DNA from: Bacillota bacterium
Lineage (GTDB): Bacteria; Bacillota; Clostridia; Oscillospirales; Ruminococcaceae
NCBI GenBank assembly: GCA_023429685.1
Contig: JAEZDF010000045.1
Coordinates: 1-48,378 of the forward strand
Direction of reading: 5' to 3'
Length of the DNA: 48,378 bases
The stretch's first letter is position 1. The number at the start of each line of letters is the position of its first letter. This document shows, piece by piece, positions 16,457-24,373 of the stretch. The position numbers and the translations under genes are program-made. The notes below the pieces were generated by a model. The model had not been told where the DNA came from. It was given only the letters and a program-made list of their open reading frames with translations, and searched no databases.

Positions 16457-17005
16457 TTAATCTTCCAAAACGGGCACTCGAAACACCTGCAGACGGGTGG
16501 TACCGTAACGGTATTCCCTCTTTACGGTGAGTTTGCCCGCCGAATCGGGAAGATCGATGCGCTTGCCTGTCTCGCACAGTAGCACACCCACATCGCTGAT
16601 GCGCGTGGCGCAGAGATTAAGTATCTCGGCAAGTCCCTCCATTGCATATGGCGGGTCTAAAAGAATAATATCAAACACATCGTGGGTGTTCTTTAAAAAT
16701 GAGGCGGCGTCCATAACTGCCACTCGCGCCTGTTGTGCAAGACCCGTCTTTGAAAGATTGGCCTTGATCAGCTCCACGTTCGTTCTTGACGAATCGATAA
16801 AAACGCAGCTTTTCGCACCGCGGCTGAGTGCCTCGATGCCGAGCTGACCAGAGCCTGCATATAAGTCGAGTACGCGCGCGCCCTCGAGCTCGAACTGAAT
16901 GATGCTGAACATTGCCTCTTTTACCCTGTCAGTCGTCGGGCGGGTATCCTGCCCTTGGGGGGATATCAGCTTGGCACCCCTTGCCTTGCCTGTAATTACT
17001 CGCAT
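16457..17005 (-). CDS. rsmD: 16S rRNA m2G966 methyltransferase RsmD
   Basis: SAM-dependent enzyme that N2-methylates G966 of 16S rRNA in the assembled small subunit. The sequence starts MRVITGKARG, has RPTTDRVKEAMFSII, the SAM motif LDLYAGSGQLGIEALSRGA, and the catalytic LLDPPY. The length of 182 residues is typical. The open frame continues to 17074 but the family start is the ATG at 17005; its ribosome site is weak. A strong promoter lies about 115 nt upstream. Confidence 0.93.
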   Translation of the reverse strand: MRVITGKARGAKLISPQGQDTRPTTDRVKEAMFSIIQFELEGARVLDLYAGSGQLGIEALSRGAKSCVFIDSSRTNVELIKANLSKTGLAQQARVAVMDAASFLKNTHDVFDIILLDPPYAMEGLAEILNLCATRISDVGVLLCETGKRIDLPDSAGKLTVKREYRYGTTRLQVFRVPVLED

Positions 17006-17118
17006 AATAGCTTGTCCGCGCCTTTCCGGGGTAAGCAAGTCACGCATCCCCGTGTTTAGTGTATCAAATCGCACGATGCATCAGGCACACCGGGCACTAG
17101 CAGCATAATTTCTTTTCT

Positions 17119-17147
17119 ATTATGGGTTATGTTTAAAACGATGTCAA
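17119..17147 (-). promoter_or_regulatory. sigma-A promoter for rsmD-coaD
   Basis: A perfect TTGACA (17142-17147), a 17-nt spacer and CATAAT (17119-17124) point toward rsmD, within the 187-bp gap after uvrC. Confidence 0.75.
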
Positions 17148-17192
17148 GCACGCTTTCGCAGTTGTGTATAAAAACGCCTATGGATTCCTGTA

Positions 17193-19028
17193 TTATTCTT
17201 GCGCGTGAAAGTGGTCATATACCTTTTGCGCGGTCGGTCGGGTCATGCCCGGGACCGCCGCTAACGTGTCCACATCCGCATCTTTAATGGCGCGAAGAGT
17301 CTTCATGCCCTTGAGCAGCGCCGCTGCGCGCTTGGGACCGATGCCCTCAATCTCATGTAGCGTGGACGAAAATCCGGTCTTTTTGTGCTTAAGCCGCTGA
17401 TACTCGATGGCAAAGCGGTGTACCTCGTCCTGAATGCGTGTGAGCAGCATGAACGCGTTTTTGTGCGCGGTAACAGAGATCTCGCCGCCGTCCGCCGCGA
17501 TCGCCCTTGTGCGGTGGCGGTCATCCTTGACCATGCCAAACACAGGAATGCTTAGACCGCTTGCCCTTACAATCGGGCTTACCACCGAAACATGCCCTTT
17601 GCCGCCGTCGAGCAGAATCAGGTCGGGCAGCCGTCCAAAGCCCTTGCCGCTCTCCTTTTCCTGCTCATACCGCGCTAGTCGCCGCGAGATAACCTCGCTC
17701 ATCGCGCCGTAATCGTTTTGTTCTGTTATTGTCTTAATTGAAAACCGCTTGTATGCACTGCGCAGGGGCTTTGCGTTCTCGAATACCACCATACCCGCCA
17801 CCATCGACGACGAGCCGAGGTTAGAGATATCGTACGCCTCGATGTATTCGGGCGCTTTGGAAAACCCAAGCAGCCGCGCAAGCTCGTCAAGCGCGGCAAC
17901 ATCCCTACCTATCTTGCCGCTCTGCTGCCCGATAAGCTCCGCGGCATTGGTCTTTGCCATCTCAATAAGCCGAACCTGTTCCCCTCGCTGCGGCAGGTGA
18001 ACGATGCATTTTTTGCCCGCTTGCTCGGATAAAAATCGCTCAATCAAGCTGAGGTCTTCCACCTCGCCGTCTAAGGAGACTTGACGGGGTATTTCGTTGC
18101 GCGAGGAGTAGTAGCGCACCACAAACTCACTGCGTGCAGCGGTTAACCCCTCAATCTCCCCAAGCGGAAAGCTTTGTTTATCTACCAAGCGGTGCCCGCG
18201 AAACTTGATGACCACGGCGTACGCCTGTTCGCCGCCCTGCGCAAGGGCGATTACATCCTGGTCGGGCGTACCGTTATACATGACCTTTTGGTGCTCGCCA
18301 ATCTTACGGATGCCTTCAATGCGGTCGCGCAGACGTGCGGCAAGCTCAAACTGCAGGTTTTCCGCAGCGCGCTCCATCTGTTCGGTCAAAGTCCGAATGG
18401 TTCCTGTGCTGTCGTTGCGCAAAAACGAGATTGCCTGCTGCAGCGTTTGAGTATATTCCTTTTCGGTGATGTTGCCCCTGCACACGCCCATGCATCGTTT
18501 GATATGAAAGTTTAGGCAGGGTCTTCCCTTTTTTAAGTCGTTTGGAAAGCGCCGCGCACAGGTGGGTAGGCGAAACGCGGTGTTTGCTTCCTCAACCGCC
18601 TGTGTAACGGCAAACGAGCTGACATAAGGACCGATGTAGGTTGCCCCGTCGTCCGCAATCTGCTTTGCCGCAGAGATGCGCCCCCACGTTTCGCCTGAGA
18701 TGCGGATATAATGGTAGCCCTTATCGTCTTTTAGCAGGATGTTATATTTTGGGTTGTTCTGCTTAATGAGGCTGCATTCGAGCACCAGCGCCTCGAACTC
18801 GCTATCGGTAACGATGTAATCGTAATCGTGTACCTGTGACACCATCTTCTCTACCTTTGGCAGGTGGTCCGCCCCGTTTCGGAAGTAGCTGGTCACACGC
18901 TTCTTTAGATTCTTCGCCTTGCCAATATAGATAATTTCGCCCTGATTGTTCTTCATTAAATAACAACCCGGCGATGCGGTTAACGTTTTTGTTTTTTCGC
19001 GCAGAAACGGAAGTCTTTGATTATCCAC
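17193..19028 (-). CDS. uvrC: UvrABC excinuclease subunit C
   Basis: Endonuclease subunit of nucleotide excision repair that makes both incisions around a lesion once UvrA/UvrB have loaded. Of about 611 residues, the N-terminal GIY-YIG domain begins SPGCYLMKNNQGEIIYIGKAKNLKKR, followed by the cysteine-rich region (PTCARRF, PCLNFHIKRCMGVC), the UVR motif near LRDRIEGIRKI, the RNase H-like nuclease region (YDISN, LLDGGKGH, MVKDDRHRTRA) and C-terminal helix-hairpin-helix motifs (IEGIGPKRAAALL, VPGMTRPTAQKV). GTG 19028 is 9 nt from GGGA; a TTG at 19034 is possible but too close. Confidence 0.95.
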   Translation of the reverse strand: MDNQRLPFLREKTKTLTASPGCYLMKNNQGEIIYIGKAKNLKKRVTSYFRNGADHLPKVEKMVSQVHDYDYIVTDSEFEALVLECSLIKQNNPKYNILLKDDKGYHYIRISGETWGRISAAKQIADDGATYIGPYVSSFAVTQAVEEANTAFRLPTCARRFPNDLKKGRPCLNFHIKRCMGVCRGNITEKEYTQTLQQAISFLRNDSTGTIRTLTEQMERAAENLQFELAARLRDRIEGIRKIGEHQKVMYNGTPDQDVIALAQGGEQAYAVVIKFRGHRLVDKQSFPLGEIEGLTAARSEFVVRYYSSRNEIPRQVSLDGEVEDLSLIERFLSEQAGKKCIVHLPQRGEQVRLIEMAKTNAAELIGQQSGKIGRDVAALDELARLLGFSKAPEYIEAYDISNLGSSSMVAGMVVFENAKPLRSAYKRFSIKTITEQNDYGAMSEVISRRLARYEQEKESGKGFGRLPDLILLDGGKGHVSVVSPIVRASGLSIPVFGMVKDDRHRTRAIAADGGEISVTAHKNAFMLLTRIQDEVHRFAIEYQRLKHKKTGFSSTLHEIEGIGPKRAAALLKGMKTLRAIKDADVDTLAAVPGMTRPTAQKVYDHFHAQE

Positions 19029-19067
19029 CGTCAATCATCCCATATCTATAAAAATGTACAAAGCAAC

Positions 19068-19100
19068 AAAAAACGCGCCGCCGGTTAATAGGCGACGCGC
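19068..19100 (-). terminator. terminator after ptsH
   Basis: On the minus strand GCGCGTCGCC and GGCGGCGCGT form a 10-bp stem with G-U pairs around an 8-nt loop, followed by TTTTTTG. It lies 17 nt past the ptsH stop and ends that single-gene transcript before uvrC. Confidence 0.88.
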
Positions 19101-19116
19101 TTAAGTAAACACTGTA

Positions 19117-19380
19117 TTACTCTGCAAAACCGGATTCAACAAGCTTGAACAGACCCTCGGCAGCCTGTTGTTCATCAGCGCCGTCTGCAATAATTCGGAT
19201 GGTAGTTCCGCCAACAATACCCAAAGAAAGTACACCCAAAAGACTCTTAGCGTTGACCCTGCGTTCTTCCTTCTCTACCCAAATAGATGACTTGTACTCA
19301 TTTGCCTTTTGTATAAAAAACGTAGCAGGACGTGCATGTAAGCCAACCTGATTCTGGACAGTTACATCTTTCACAAACAT
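19117..19380 (-). CDS. ptsH: phosphocarrier protein HPr
   Basis: Small cytoplasmic phosphotransferase protein that passes phosphate from enzyme I to sugar-specific EIIA domains. The 87 residues have the active-site His15 in GLHARPAT and the regulatory Ser46 in AKSLLGVLSLG, the target of HPr kinase in Gram-positive carbon catabolite control. AGAGGA lies 8 nt before the ATG. It has its own promoter and terminator and no ptsI beside it, so it is a monocistronic, stand-alone HPr. Crh is excluded because the active-site histidine is present. Confidence 0.95.
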   Translation of the reverse strand: MFVKDVTVQNQVGLHARPATFFIQKANEYKSSIWVEKEERRVNAKSLLGVLSLGIVGGTTIRIIADGADEQQAAEGLFKLVESGFAE

Positions 19381-19436
19381 AAGCTTTTCCTCTCTTGTGG
19401 CGATTTTCTAACTAGCGACAACCTTATACACTCTAT

Positions 19437-19464
19437 ATTATAGCATAATTGTCTTTTGCGTCAA
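19437..19464 (-). promoter_or_regulatory. sigma-A promoter for ptsH
   Basis: TTGACG (19459-19464), a 16-nt spacer and perfect TATAAT (19437-19442) give a start about 50 nt before the ptsH ATG. I see no obvious cre box in the leader. Confidence 0.8.
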
Positions 19465-19549
19465 CGAAAAACCCGTATAAAGGCGAATTGATGGATAAAT
19501 TCTGCGTGTCTTCCAATAAAGCGATACGTTCAAACTCACAACTTGTGCA

Positions 19550-20275
19550 TTATACCCACATATCTTTCAACAATATCAGCAAGTTATATAGTATTGGTAT
19601 GAGCAGTGCCGGCAGCATCCCTATCGTTCGTATTTTACCGATTTTCATCAGGTTTATTCCGATGCAGATGACAATGGCAAAGCCCACAAGGCACATGGAG
19701 TTGATGACCGGCTCGGTAAAGAAGGTGGTTAACGCTCCGGCACCCATGCTGATTGCCCCTTGGTACAACAGCACGGGGATAAACGAGAACAATACGCCAA
19801 TCCCCAATGTGGCGGTCAGCACCACTGCGCTGATGCCGTCCAGCGCGCTTTTTATGTATAGAATGGTGCGGTCGCCGAGCAGTGCGTCGTTAAACGAGCC
19901 GACAATCGACATTGCACCCACGCAGTACAGCATCGAGGCGGCGATAAGCCCCTTGGAAAAGCCCTCGCTGCCGATCTTTTTTTCCAGCCGAAGCCCCGCG
20001 TCGGTCAGACGTTCTTCCAGGCGCAGACCCTCGCCGATGACGGTGCCCACAACAAGGCTTATAATCAATAGCATCGTGCCGTCGGTGGAAATTTTACCAT
20101 TGTCCCCCACGGTCATCATCGATGTCATAACACCCGAGATGCCCACAACCATTACCGCCAGTCCCACCGCAACCTGAATGCTCTCGCTGATGCGCTGCGG
20201 TATGCCTTTTTTGAGCAGGAGCCCAACCAGTGCGCCTATCACAATCGCTGCGGCATTAACCAGTGTTCCTATCAT
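19550..20275 (-). CDS. DUF554 family membrane protein
   Basis: About 241 residues with about seven hydrophobic helices; MIGTLVNAAAIVIGALVGLL at the start, the GEGLRLEERL cytoplasmic segment and the GAMSIVGSFNDALLGDRTILYIKS block are the DUF554 (YdfK-like) pattern. The biochemical function of the family is not established; it has been suggested to be a transporter. ATG 20275 is chosen by family start, with GGAAAGG about 11 nt upstream. It is 67 bp after trmD on the same strand without a clear terminator, so probably the last gene of the ylxM-trmD transcript. Confidence 0.8.
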   Translation of the reverse strand: MIGTLVNAAAIVIGALVGLLLKKGIPQRISESIQVAVGLAVMVVGISGVMTSMMTVGDNGKISTDGTMLLIISLVVGTVIGEGLRLEERLTDAGLRLEKKIGSEGFSKGLIAASMLYCVGAMSIVGSFNDALLGDRTILYIKSALDGISAVVLTATLGIGVLFSFIPVLLYQGAISMGAGALTTFFTEPVINSMCLVGFAIVICIGINLMKIGKIRTIGMLPALLIPILYNLLILLKDMWV

Positions 20276-20342
20276 CGTTGTCCAAGCCTTTCCCCCTGTG
20301 CCCCACCCACTGCGCGGCACAATAGATTAAAAATAAGTGACG

Positions 20343-21086
20343 CTATCCCTCATCGGGCTGAGAAAGCGATTTTAAAAACGCAAGGTCGTATTTATCAAGC
20401 TGCGCGGCTTCAAGCATATCGCGTCGTTTGTTGTAGGTGTTTTCAATCATCCGCTCGCGCCGCCAGCGGTCGATATTGGCATGGTGCCCCGAAATTAGCA
20501 CATCGGGAACCGTCATGCCCTCCCACTCGGGGGGACGGGTATACTGGGGGTATTCCAAAAGCCCCGCATAGTGGCTTTCGCGCTCGAAGCACTCGTCGTT
20601 TGTCAGCACGCCGTCACACATGCGCGCCACCGCGTCCACCAGCACAAGCGCTGGAAGCTCGCCACCTGTAAGCACGTAGTCGCCGATGGATATCTCCTCA
20701 TCCACAATCTTATCGATGATGCGCTGGTCTACGCCCTCGTAGTGCCCGCACAGGATAAACAACGAACAGTCCATACGCGACAGCTCTACGGCGCGCTGCT
20801 GTGTTAAGGGCCTGCCCTGGGGCGACATGTAGATTACATGCGGCTTTTTTGGCAGCATGTCACACACGGCAAGGTAACAGCGGTAGATTGGCTCCGCCTG
20901 CATGAGCATACCCATACCACCGCCGTAGGGAGAATCGTCCACACGGCGGTGCTTGTCCTGCGTATAGGCGCGAATATCGTGACAATGACATTCCATCGCG
21001 CCAGAGCGGATGGCACGACCTGTGATGCTCTCGTTTACCACCGTTTCGCACATGGCGGGAAACAGCGTGGCAAGATCAAAGCGCAT
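20343..21086 (-). CDS. trmD: tRNA m1G37 methyltransferase TrmD
   Basis: Dimeric SPOUT methyltransferase that methylates G37 next to the anticodon and so prevents frameshifting. The trefoil-knot motifs are present: YMSPQGRPL, CGHYEGVDQRI and SIGDYVLTGGELP, plus the N-terminal MRFDLATLFPAM and the SPYGGGMGM loop. I use the ATG at 21086, where the family starts and where GGTGA lies 8 nt upstream; the ATG at 21101 directly abuts its AAAGG. About 247 residues. It follows rimM closely, the conserved ribosome-maturation order. Confidence 0.96.
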   Translation of the reverse strand: MRFDLATLFPAMCETVVNESITGRAIRSGAMECHCHDIRAYTQDKHRRVDDSPYGGGMGMLMQAEPIYRCYLAVCDMLPKKPHVIYMSPQGRPLTQQRAVELSRMDCSLFILCGHYEGVDQRIIDKIVDEEISIGDYVLTGGELPALVLVDAVARMCDGVLTNDECFERESHYAGLLEYPQYTRPPEWEGMTVPDVLISGHHANIDRWRRERMIENTYNKRRDMLEAAQLDKYDLAFLKSLSQPDEG

Positions 21087-21108
21087 ATCCGGGTTCACCA
21101 TCCTTTTG

Positions 21109-21624
21109 TTATTCTTCTTCCGGATGAAACAGACCCGGAATCGGGCGAATCGAAATCACGCTGGCGTCGGGGTCGGTGTGAATAATCACCTGCGGGATTG
21201 CGGGGATCAGATGCTCCTCGTTGCCGTTTTTAATCACATACACATCGTTTGCACCCGTCTGCAACACGTCGGTCAATATGCCATACTCCTCGGCGGTATC
21301 GGCATCCACTACCTTTGCACCGATGATGTCCTGCACAAAGAATTCGTCCTTGCCAAGCTTTGCATCGTCACGGTTTAGGTAGAGCGTCTTTTTGCGAAGC
21401 AGCGATGCCTGCTCAATGGTGTCGATACCCGCAAGCTTTAAGATGACAATATTCTTATGCACCCGCGCGCGCTCTACGGTAAGCTGCTGCTCGCCCTTTT
21501 TTAGGTACACCCTTTTCAGGGATGCCAAAAAATCGGGACCGTCGCACCATGGGTAGACGCGTACCTCGCCGGTGATTCCATGGGTGGTAACCACCTCGCC
21601 GCATTCCAAAAACTGTTTCTTCAT
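21109..21624 (-). CDS. rimM: ribosome maturation factor RimM
   Basis: Assembly factor for the 30S head that binds protein S19. The 171 residues comprise an N-terminal RimM domain (GEVVTTHGITGEVRVYPW) and a C-terminal PRC-barrel domain with the expected DIIGAKVVD start, a V--TGANDVYVIK block and HLIPAIPQVI. The ATG at 21624 or the GTG at 21633 may serve as start; neither has a good ribosome site, and a short GGGGC/GCCCC hairpin lies just upstream. It lies between khpA and trmD. Confidence 0.93.
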   Translation of the reverse strand: MKKQFLECGEVVTTHGITGEVRVYPWCDGPDFLASLKRVYLKKGEQQLTVERARVHKNIVILKLAGIDTIEQASLLRKKTLYLNRDDAKLGKDEFFVQDIIGAKVVDADTAEEYGILTDVLQTGANDVYVIKNGNEEHLIPAIPQVIIHTDPDASVISIRPIPGLFHPEEE

Positions 21625-21777
21625 CGTATTCACTCGGGGCTGTGCCCCGCCATCCTTTTAGGTTAATCGTCTGTCGTCATTGTGCCACGCAAAGCACGGG
21701 GAAAGCACCCCGCCTCCCCCGTATATGCAACCCATCCGCGCGTACACGAATGGGCTTGACAGTATGTCTGCGACGCG

Positions 21778-22011
21778 CTAGTCGATCTCAACCGCGACCT
21801 TGTCGCCCGTGCGGCTTGCCGACGCGCGCATCACGGTGCGGATTGCCTTGGCAATTCTGCCCTGCTTGCCGATAACGCGCCCCATATCCTCGGGACCGAC
21901 GTGCAGGTGGTAAACCACCAAGCCCTCGGCGTCCGGCTCGTCTACCGTAACGCTAACCGCGGTTTTATCCTCAACAAGCCCGGAGGCCAGTGTGATAAGC
22001 AGTTTTTCCAT
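21778..22011 (-). CDS. khpA: KH-domain RNA-binding protein KhpA
   Basis: A 77-residue single-KH protein. The RNA-contacting GxxG loop is GRVIGKQGRIAKAIR at about 44-58. KhpA, with its partner KhpB (Jag), binds many RNAs and affects cell-size control in Gram-positive bacteria; here it lies in the usual rpsP-khpA-rimM-trmD order. AAGGCAGG precedes the ATG by about 9 nt. A hairpin (22032-22057) separates it from rpsP. The 154-bp gap to rimM carries no gene I can support. Confidence 0.92.
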   Translation of the reverse strand: MEKLLITLASGLVEDKTAVSVTVDEPDAEGLVVYHLHVGPEDMGRVIGKQGRIAKAIRTVMRASASRTGDKVAVEID

Positions 22012-22031
22012 GCTAACAGACCTGCCTTTCC

Positions 22032-22057
22032 GGCTTTACGTTACCATGCGTAAAGCC
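22032..22057 (-). promoter_or_regulatory. hairpin between rpsP and khpA
   Basis: GGCTTTACG (22032-22040) and CGTAAAGCC (22049-22057) are a perfect 9-bp inverted repeat around 8 nt. No U-run follows; the khpA ribosome site comes directly after. It may set the relative amounts of S16 and KhpA by partial termination or mRNA processing. Confidence 0.45.
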
Positions 22058-22122
22058 AATTACATGCGCTGTGTGCCAGAAATAGGGGTTTCATCGCAGC
22101 GCACTGTATCAGGGGCTAAAAA

Positions 22123-22362
22123 TTACTTGCCAATTCTTTTGAGCAGCGCCTTAACGGTATCGGTGGGCTGGGCGCCGTTCTTCATCCACTGGTCAACCTT
22201 TTCGGTGTCAACCTTGATGACAGAGGGCTCCTTGGTGGGATCGTAGTAGCCAAGCTCTTCGATAAAGCGGCCGTCACGGGGATACCTGGAATCTGCAACT
22301 ACTATGCGGTAAAACGGAGCCTTCTTTGCTCCCATTCTGCGAAGTCTGATTTTAACTGCCAT
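22123..22362 (-). CDS. rpsP: 30S ribosomal protein S16
   Basis: A 79-residue ribosomal protein with the S16 hallmarks: AVKIRLRRMGAKKAPFYRIVVADSR, then RDGRFIEELGYYDPT and a C-terminal helix PTDTVKALLKR. It binds 16S rRNA early in small-subunit assembly. A strong GGAGG lies 9 nt before the ATG. It sits between ffh and khpA in the common Firmicute operon. Confidence 0.97.
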   Translation of the reverse strand: MAVKIRLRRMGAKKAPFYRIVVADSRYPRDGRFIEELGYYDPTKEPSVIKVDTEKVDQWMKNGAQPTDTVKALLKRIGK

Positions 22363-22441
22363 TGTGTAATTCCTCCAAAAAATCGATTCATAAAATATAT
22401 GTGGAACGCCGCGACTGCGACGTGACCAACCTGGTATTATG

Positions 22442-23800
22442 CTAGAACGGGAATCCGCCGCCGGGCATCATGCCGCCCATGCCGCCCATGCCGCCGAATT
22501 GACCCTTGCGCTTGCCGGGGCGTGAGAACTGCTTGACCATCTTCTGCATCTGCTCGAACTGACGAAGCAGCATGTTCACATCCTGCACCGTCGTACCGCT
22601 GCCCGCCGCGATGCGGCGTTTGCGGGATGGGTTGATAGCAGAAGGCTTTTCGCGCTCCTTTGCCGTCATAGAGGAGATTATCGCATCGATGCGGGCAAGG
22701 CGACTTTCGTCGATGTCGTCGGGCGAAATCTTGTTGCCACCGGGCAGCATCGAGAGTACCTGTTGCATCGAGCCCATCTTCTTCATCTGCTGCATCTGGT
22801 CGCGCAGGTCGTTTAAATCAAACTGGTTTTTCTTTAGCTTCTCCGCCATCTTTTCGGCGTCGCGGTCGCTTACCTCGGTAGACGCCTTTTCGATGAGTGT
22901 GAGCATATCGCCCATGCCAAGAATTCTCGACGCCATGCGGTCGGGGTGAAACGCCTCGATATCGTCAAGCTTTTCTCCGATGCCCGCAAACATAATGGGC
23001 TTGCCGGTAACCGCCTTGACCGAAAGCGCCGCGCCGCCGCGGGTGTCGCCATCGAGCTTTGTTAGGATAACGCCGTCGATGCCCAGTGTGTCGTCAAAGG
23101 ATTTTGCGACGTTGACGGCATCCTGTCCGGTCATCGAGTCTACCACCAGAAGGATATCGGTGGGTTCAACCGCCTTTTTGATGTCGGTCAACTCGCCCAT
23201 CAGCGTCTCGTCAATGTGCAGACGACCGGCGGTATCCAAAATCACATAATCGTTGCCGTAATCGCGCGCGTGGGAGAGCGCCTTTTTTGCGATGGCAACC
23301 GGCTTTGCGGTACCCATCTCAAACACCGGCACGCCCGCCTTTTCGCCGACTACCTTAAGCTGGTCTATCGCGGCGGGGCGGTAGATATCGCATGCCACAA
23401 GCAGCGGGCGGTGCCCCTGCTTCTTTAGCAGCTTTGCAAGCTTTGCGCTGTGGGTAGTTTTACCGGCACCCTGCAAGCCGCACATCATAATGATGGAGGG
23501 CGGGCGTTTTGCATTTTTAAGCCTTGCCTCGCCGCCGCCCATTAAGGCGGTAAGCTCCTCGTTAACTATCTTGATAACCTGCTGCGCGGGGGTTAAGCTT
23601 TCGAGCACCTGCGCGCCGACTGCGCGCTCGCTGACCGAAGCTACAAAGTCCTTTGCCACCTTATAGCTTACATCCGCCTCGAGCAGGGCAAGGCGCACCT
23701 CGCGCATCGCTTCTTTAATGTCCGCCTCCGACAGCTTGCCCTTGGAACGCAGCCGTTTGAACGCCGCGGACAGTTTATCCGATAATCCCTCAAATGCCAA
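22442..23800 (-). CDS. ffh: signal recognition particle GTPase Ffh
   Basis: Protein subunit of the SRP, which binds signal sequences and SRP RNA and delivers ribosomes to FtsY at the membrane. The 452 residues show the N domain, the G domain with the P-loop GLQGAGKTT, DTAGRLHID and TKLDGDTRGG, and the methionine-rich M domain from about 300 (DLRDQMQQMKKMGSMQQV, GSGTTVQDVNMLLRQF), ending in a flexible GGMGGMGGMMPGGG tail. The start is a TTG at 23800 with AGGTGA 7 nt upstream; no ATG is nearby. It follows ylxM by about 25 bp. Confidence 0.97.
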   Translation of the reverse strand: MAFEGLSDKLSAAFKRLRSKGKLSEADIKEAMREVRLALLEADVSYKVAKDFVASVSERAVGAQVLESLTPAQQVIKIVNEELTALMGGGEARLKNAKRPPSIIMMCGLQGAGKTTHSAKLAKLLKKQGHRPLLVACDIYRPAAIDQLKVVGEKAGVPVFEMGTAKPVAIAKKALSHARDYGNDYVILDTAGRLHIDETLMGELTDIKKAVEPTDILLVVDSMTGQDAVNVAKSFDDTLGIDGVILTKLDGDTRGGAALSVKAVTGKPIMFAGIGEKLDDIEAFHPDRMASRILGMGDMLTLIEKASTEVSDRDAEKMAEKLKKNQFDLNDLRDQMQQMKKMGSMQQVLSMLPGGNKISPDDIDESRLARIDAIISSMTAKEREKPSAINPSRKRRIAAGSGTTVQDVNMLLRQFEQMQKMVKQFSRPGKRKGQFGGMGGMGGMMPGGGFPF

Positions 23801-23825
23801 TGTGGGTTCACCTCATCTATCTGTG

Positions 23826-24188
23826 CTACTCCGCAAGGTCGCGGGCAAGGGTGTAGATCTTCTCCGCCGCCTGACCGACCTCATTGAAGTTGCCGTGCCG
23901 TGCGTTGTGCTGCCCGATATACTTTGCGTACTCCATAATCTCACCGAGTGCTTCTTGCACGCGTTTAAAGCGCGCGGCAATCCCCAGCTTCTGCTCAAGC
24001 TCGTTCATCGTGCTTTCGCCGCGTTTGATGCTATCGCGAACGCCCTGACGCGTAATGCCCTCTATCTGCGCAATCTCTGCGAGTGAAAGGTCTTCGTTGT
24101 AGTAAAACTCGATAACCTCGCGCTGCTTTGGGGTCAGCGCATCGCCGTAAAAATCAAGCAAAACAGAAATATCCAGATTCTTTTGCAA
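23826..24188 (-). CDS. ylxM: YlxM/p13-like helix-turn-helix protein
   Basis: A 120-residue sigma-70 region-4-like protein of the UPF0122 family. The pattern NLDISVLLDFYGDALTPKQREVIEFYYNEDLSL-EIA followed by the helix-turn-helix GITRQGVRDSIKRGE is diagnostic; a helical C-terminal tail follows. Always linked with ffh, it is thought to modulate SRP GTPases, although the fold suggests nucleic-acid binding. I chose TTG at 24188, 8 nt behind AGGGGAG; the upstream frame to 24236 lacks a ribosome site and would overlap the promoter leader. Confidence 0.9.
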   Translation of the reverse strand: MQKNLDISVLLDFYGDALTPKQREVIEFYYNEDLSLAEIAQIEGITRQGVRDSIKRGESTMNELEQKLGIAARFKRVQEALGEIMEYAKYIGQHNARHGNFNEVGQAAEKIYTLARDLAE

Positions 24189-24248
24189 ACAAACCACTCC
24201 CCTCGCAGACAGTAGGTTGTGTTGAATGTAAAGCAACTGTCTTTACAG

Positions 24249-24277
24249 ATTCTACTCTAAAAACACAGCTGTGTCAA
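24249..24277 (-). promoter_or_regulatory. sigma-A promoter for the ylxM-ffh-rpsP-trmD operon
   Basis: Perfect TTGACA (24272-24277), 17-nt spacer and TAGAAT (24249-24254) drive the operon; the transcript would start about 55 nt before the ylxM TTG. Confidence 0.82.
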
Positions 24278-24307
24278 GTATTTTTCTTTACACAACGTTT
24301 TTTTACG

Positions 24308-24366
24308 AAAAAAACTACTGTGCATGGTGCTTTGGATAACGATAACCAAAACATCTTGCACAGCAG
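24308..24366 (-). terminator. terminator of the ABC exporter operon
   Basis: CTGCTGTGCA and TGCACAGTAG (minus strand; 24357-24366 with 24315-24324) form a 10-bp base stem with one G-U, continued by a shorter TTGG/CCAA stem, and are followed by seven T residues (24308-24314). It lies just past the permease stop at 24374. Confidence 0.8.
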
Positions 24367-24373
24367 CCTAATT

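Noticed and set aside
19449..20177. 242-codon plus-strand open frame
   Set aside because: Lies opposite the DUF554 membrane gene in all its length; composition (Ser/Pro/Thr/Ile-rich) is what the antisense of a membrane gene gives, and it has no ribosome site.
22060..22120. Terminator after rpsP
   Set aside because: The only stem in the gap (22032-22057) has no U-run and downstream khpA-rimM-trmD show no promoter of their own.
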